DNA from: Defluviitaleaceae bacterium
GTDB lineage: Bacteria > Bacillota > Clostridia > Lachnospirales > UBA5962
Direction: 5' to 3'
DNA: 5,675 bases
Assembly (NCBI GenBank): GCA_009780765.1
Contig: WQZK01000137.1
Span: 1 to 5,675 of the forward strand
Shown: in pieces, positions 5,097 through 5,675 of the stretch
How positions within the stretch are numbered: position 1 is the stretch's first letter
Layout of the letters: each line of letters opens with the position of its first letter
Notes under the pieces: model-generated
What the model was told of the DNA's origin: nothing
Database searches by the model: none
Seen by the model: only the letters and a program-made list of their open reading frames with translations
Program-made: the position numbers and the translations under genes

Positions 5097-5648
5097 CTAG
5101 TGCCTTATAGCCTCAAACTCGGTAATATTAAGCGAGCCATCCATCATGCTCTGCTGTATGTGAAAATATCTTGTGATGGCATTTGCATCCGTAAAAGATA
5201 TTCCAATACGGGGCATCATCCCCCAGTCGCCAAATGTTCTCACTTTAAAGGGCACTTCAGGAGTTAGCTCGCCTACCGAGTATATAACATCTTCTTCAAA
5301 GAAATACAATTCAGTATCTTCATCTACATCCCAATCTACAAGGTCAAACGAATTACTAAGCCATATAAACTTAAAATCTGTTACGTGTGTATCAGTCCAA
5401 ATTATCATGTGTTCTACTTCTTCTACATGAACAAATTCATGAAAACTTTCAAACCTACTCAACAATTCGTCTGTTGCGAAAGCAATTTGTATGGTAGCCT
5501 CACTGTTTTGCAAAACATCCACCACTTCTATATTTGGTGGTTCAATCGTTAGAACTCCATCATCCACAACTTCTTGATATTGGCCGCTACAAGCTGTTAG
5601 CATAAGAACCATACTACAAAGACCAATGATACTTATAAATTTTTTCAT
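5097..5648 (-). CDS. Putative secreted lipoprotein, function unknown
   Basis: This 183-residue protein has a lipoprotein signal peptide: K2-K3, a hydrophobic stretch at about residues 4-17, and a lipobox LTAC with the lipidated cysteine at C20. The mature chain of about 164 residues should be anchored on the outer face of the membrane. It is strongly acidic, with D/E clusters near residues 75-79 and 105-120 and few lysines. Alternating hydrophobic and polar stretches at about 80-100 and 113-165 suggest a beta-rich fold. No catalytic motif or metal site is visible. The C-terminal pattern (ELTPEVPFKV at 127-136, RIGISFTD at 147-154, YFHI at 161-164, DGSL at 170-173) looks like one I recall from uncharacterised Bacillota secreted proteins; I could not check this. 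AGGAG at 5656-5660, 7 nt before the ATG, supports the start. It lies upstream of an envelope-stress gene set, but 101 nt and a hairpin separate it from the next gene. The gene is complete; its promoter must lie beyond the right edge. Confidence 0.85.
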   Translation of the reverse strand: MKKFISIIGLCSMVLMLTACSGQYQEVVDDGVLTIEPPNIEVVDVLQNSEATIQIAFATDELLSRFESFHEFVHVEEVEHMIIWTDTHVTDFKFIWLSNSFDLVDWDVDEDTELYFFEEDVIYSVGELTPEVPFKVRTFGDWGMMPRIGISFTDANAITRYFHIQQSMMDGSLNITEFEAIRH

Positions 5649-5675
5649 TTTTACGCTCCTAATGTGAATTTTTCA

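Noticed and set aside
5173..5430. Open frame of 85 codons on the plus strand opposite the lipoprotein gene
   Set aside because: It is antisense to a gene with a clear signal peptide, lipobox and ribosome site, and its serine/threonine-rich product has no recognisable feature.

Overview
The base composition is AT-rich. All six genes lie on the minus strand, most behind strong AGGAGG-type ribosome sites. The lipoprotein, the OmpR-type regulator with its kinase, and the membrane-anchored HtrA point to a low-GC Gram-positive bacterium (Bacillota), probably of the Clostridia; that placement is inference. There is no sign of phage, plasmid or CRISPR.

In the direction of transcription (right to left), the genes are: an acidic lipoprotein of unknown function (5648-5097); a small helical cytosolic protein of unknown function (4995-4636, behind a 41-nt hairpin and an AT-rich possible promoter); a GNAT acetyltransferase that starts at UUG (4614-4168); an OmpR/PhoB-type response regulator (4137-3460); its HAMP-containing sensor kinase, overlapping it by 8 nt (3467-2049); and a membrane-anchored HtrA/DegP-type serine protease with one PDZ domain (1977-520). 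Gaps from the small protein to the protease are -8, 21, 30 and 71 nt, so these five could form one operon. The 71-nt gap before htrA holds a good -10 with a poor -35 and two small dyads, as expected for a separately activated promoter.

The core is a cell-envelope stress module. The sensor kinase has a domain of about 135 residues outside the membrane, the regulator is a DNA-binding transcription factor, and the protease is a quality-control enzyme on the outer face of the membrane. The arrangement is like CssRS-htrA of Bacillus and CiaRH-htrA of streptococci. The lipoprotein and small helical protein are possible accessory parts, on position alone.

The left 519 nt carry no gene. They hold a cluster of hairpins around the htrA stop codon (424-526), a MITE-like element of about 143 bp with 20-bp terminal inverted repeats and a cloverleaf-like centre (255-397), a minus-strand extended -10 promoter (175-183) facing a strong intrinsic terminator (89-121), and two related dyads with a TATTACAATA core (23-36 and 71-86). 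The promoter-terminator pair could encode a small RNA of about 80-90 nt.
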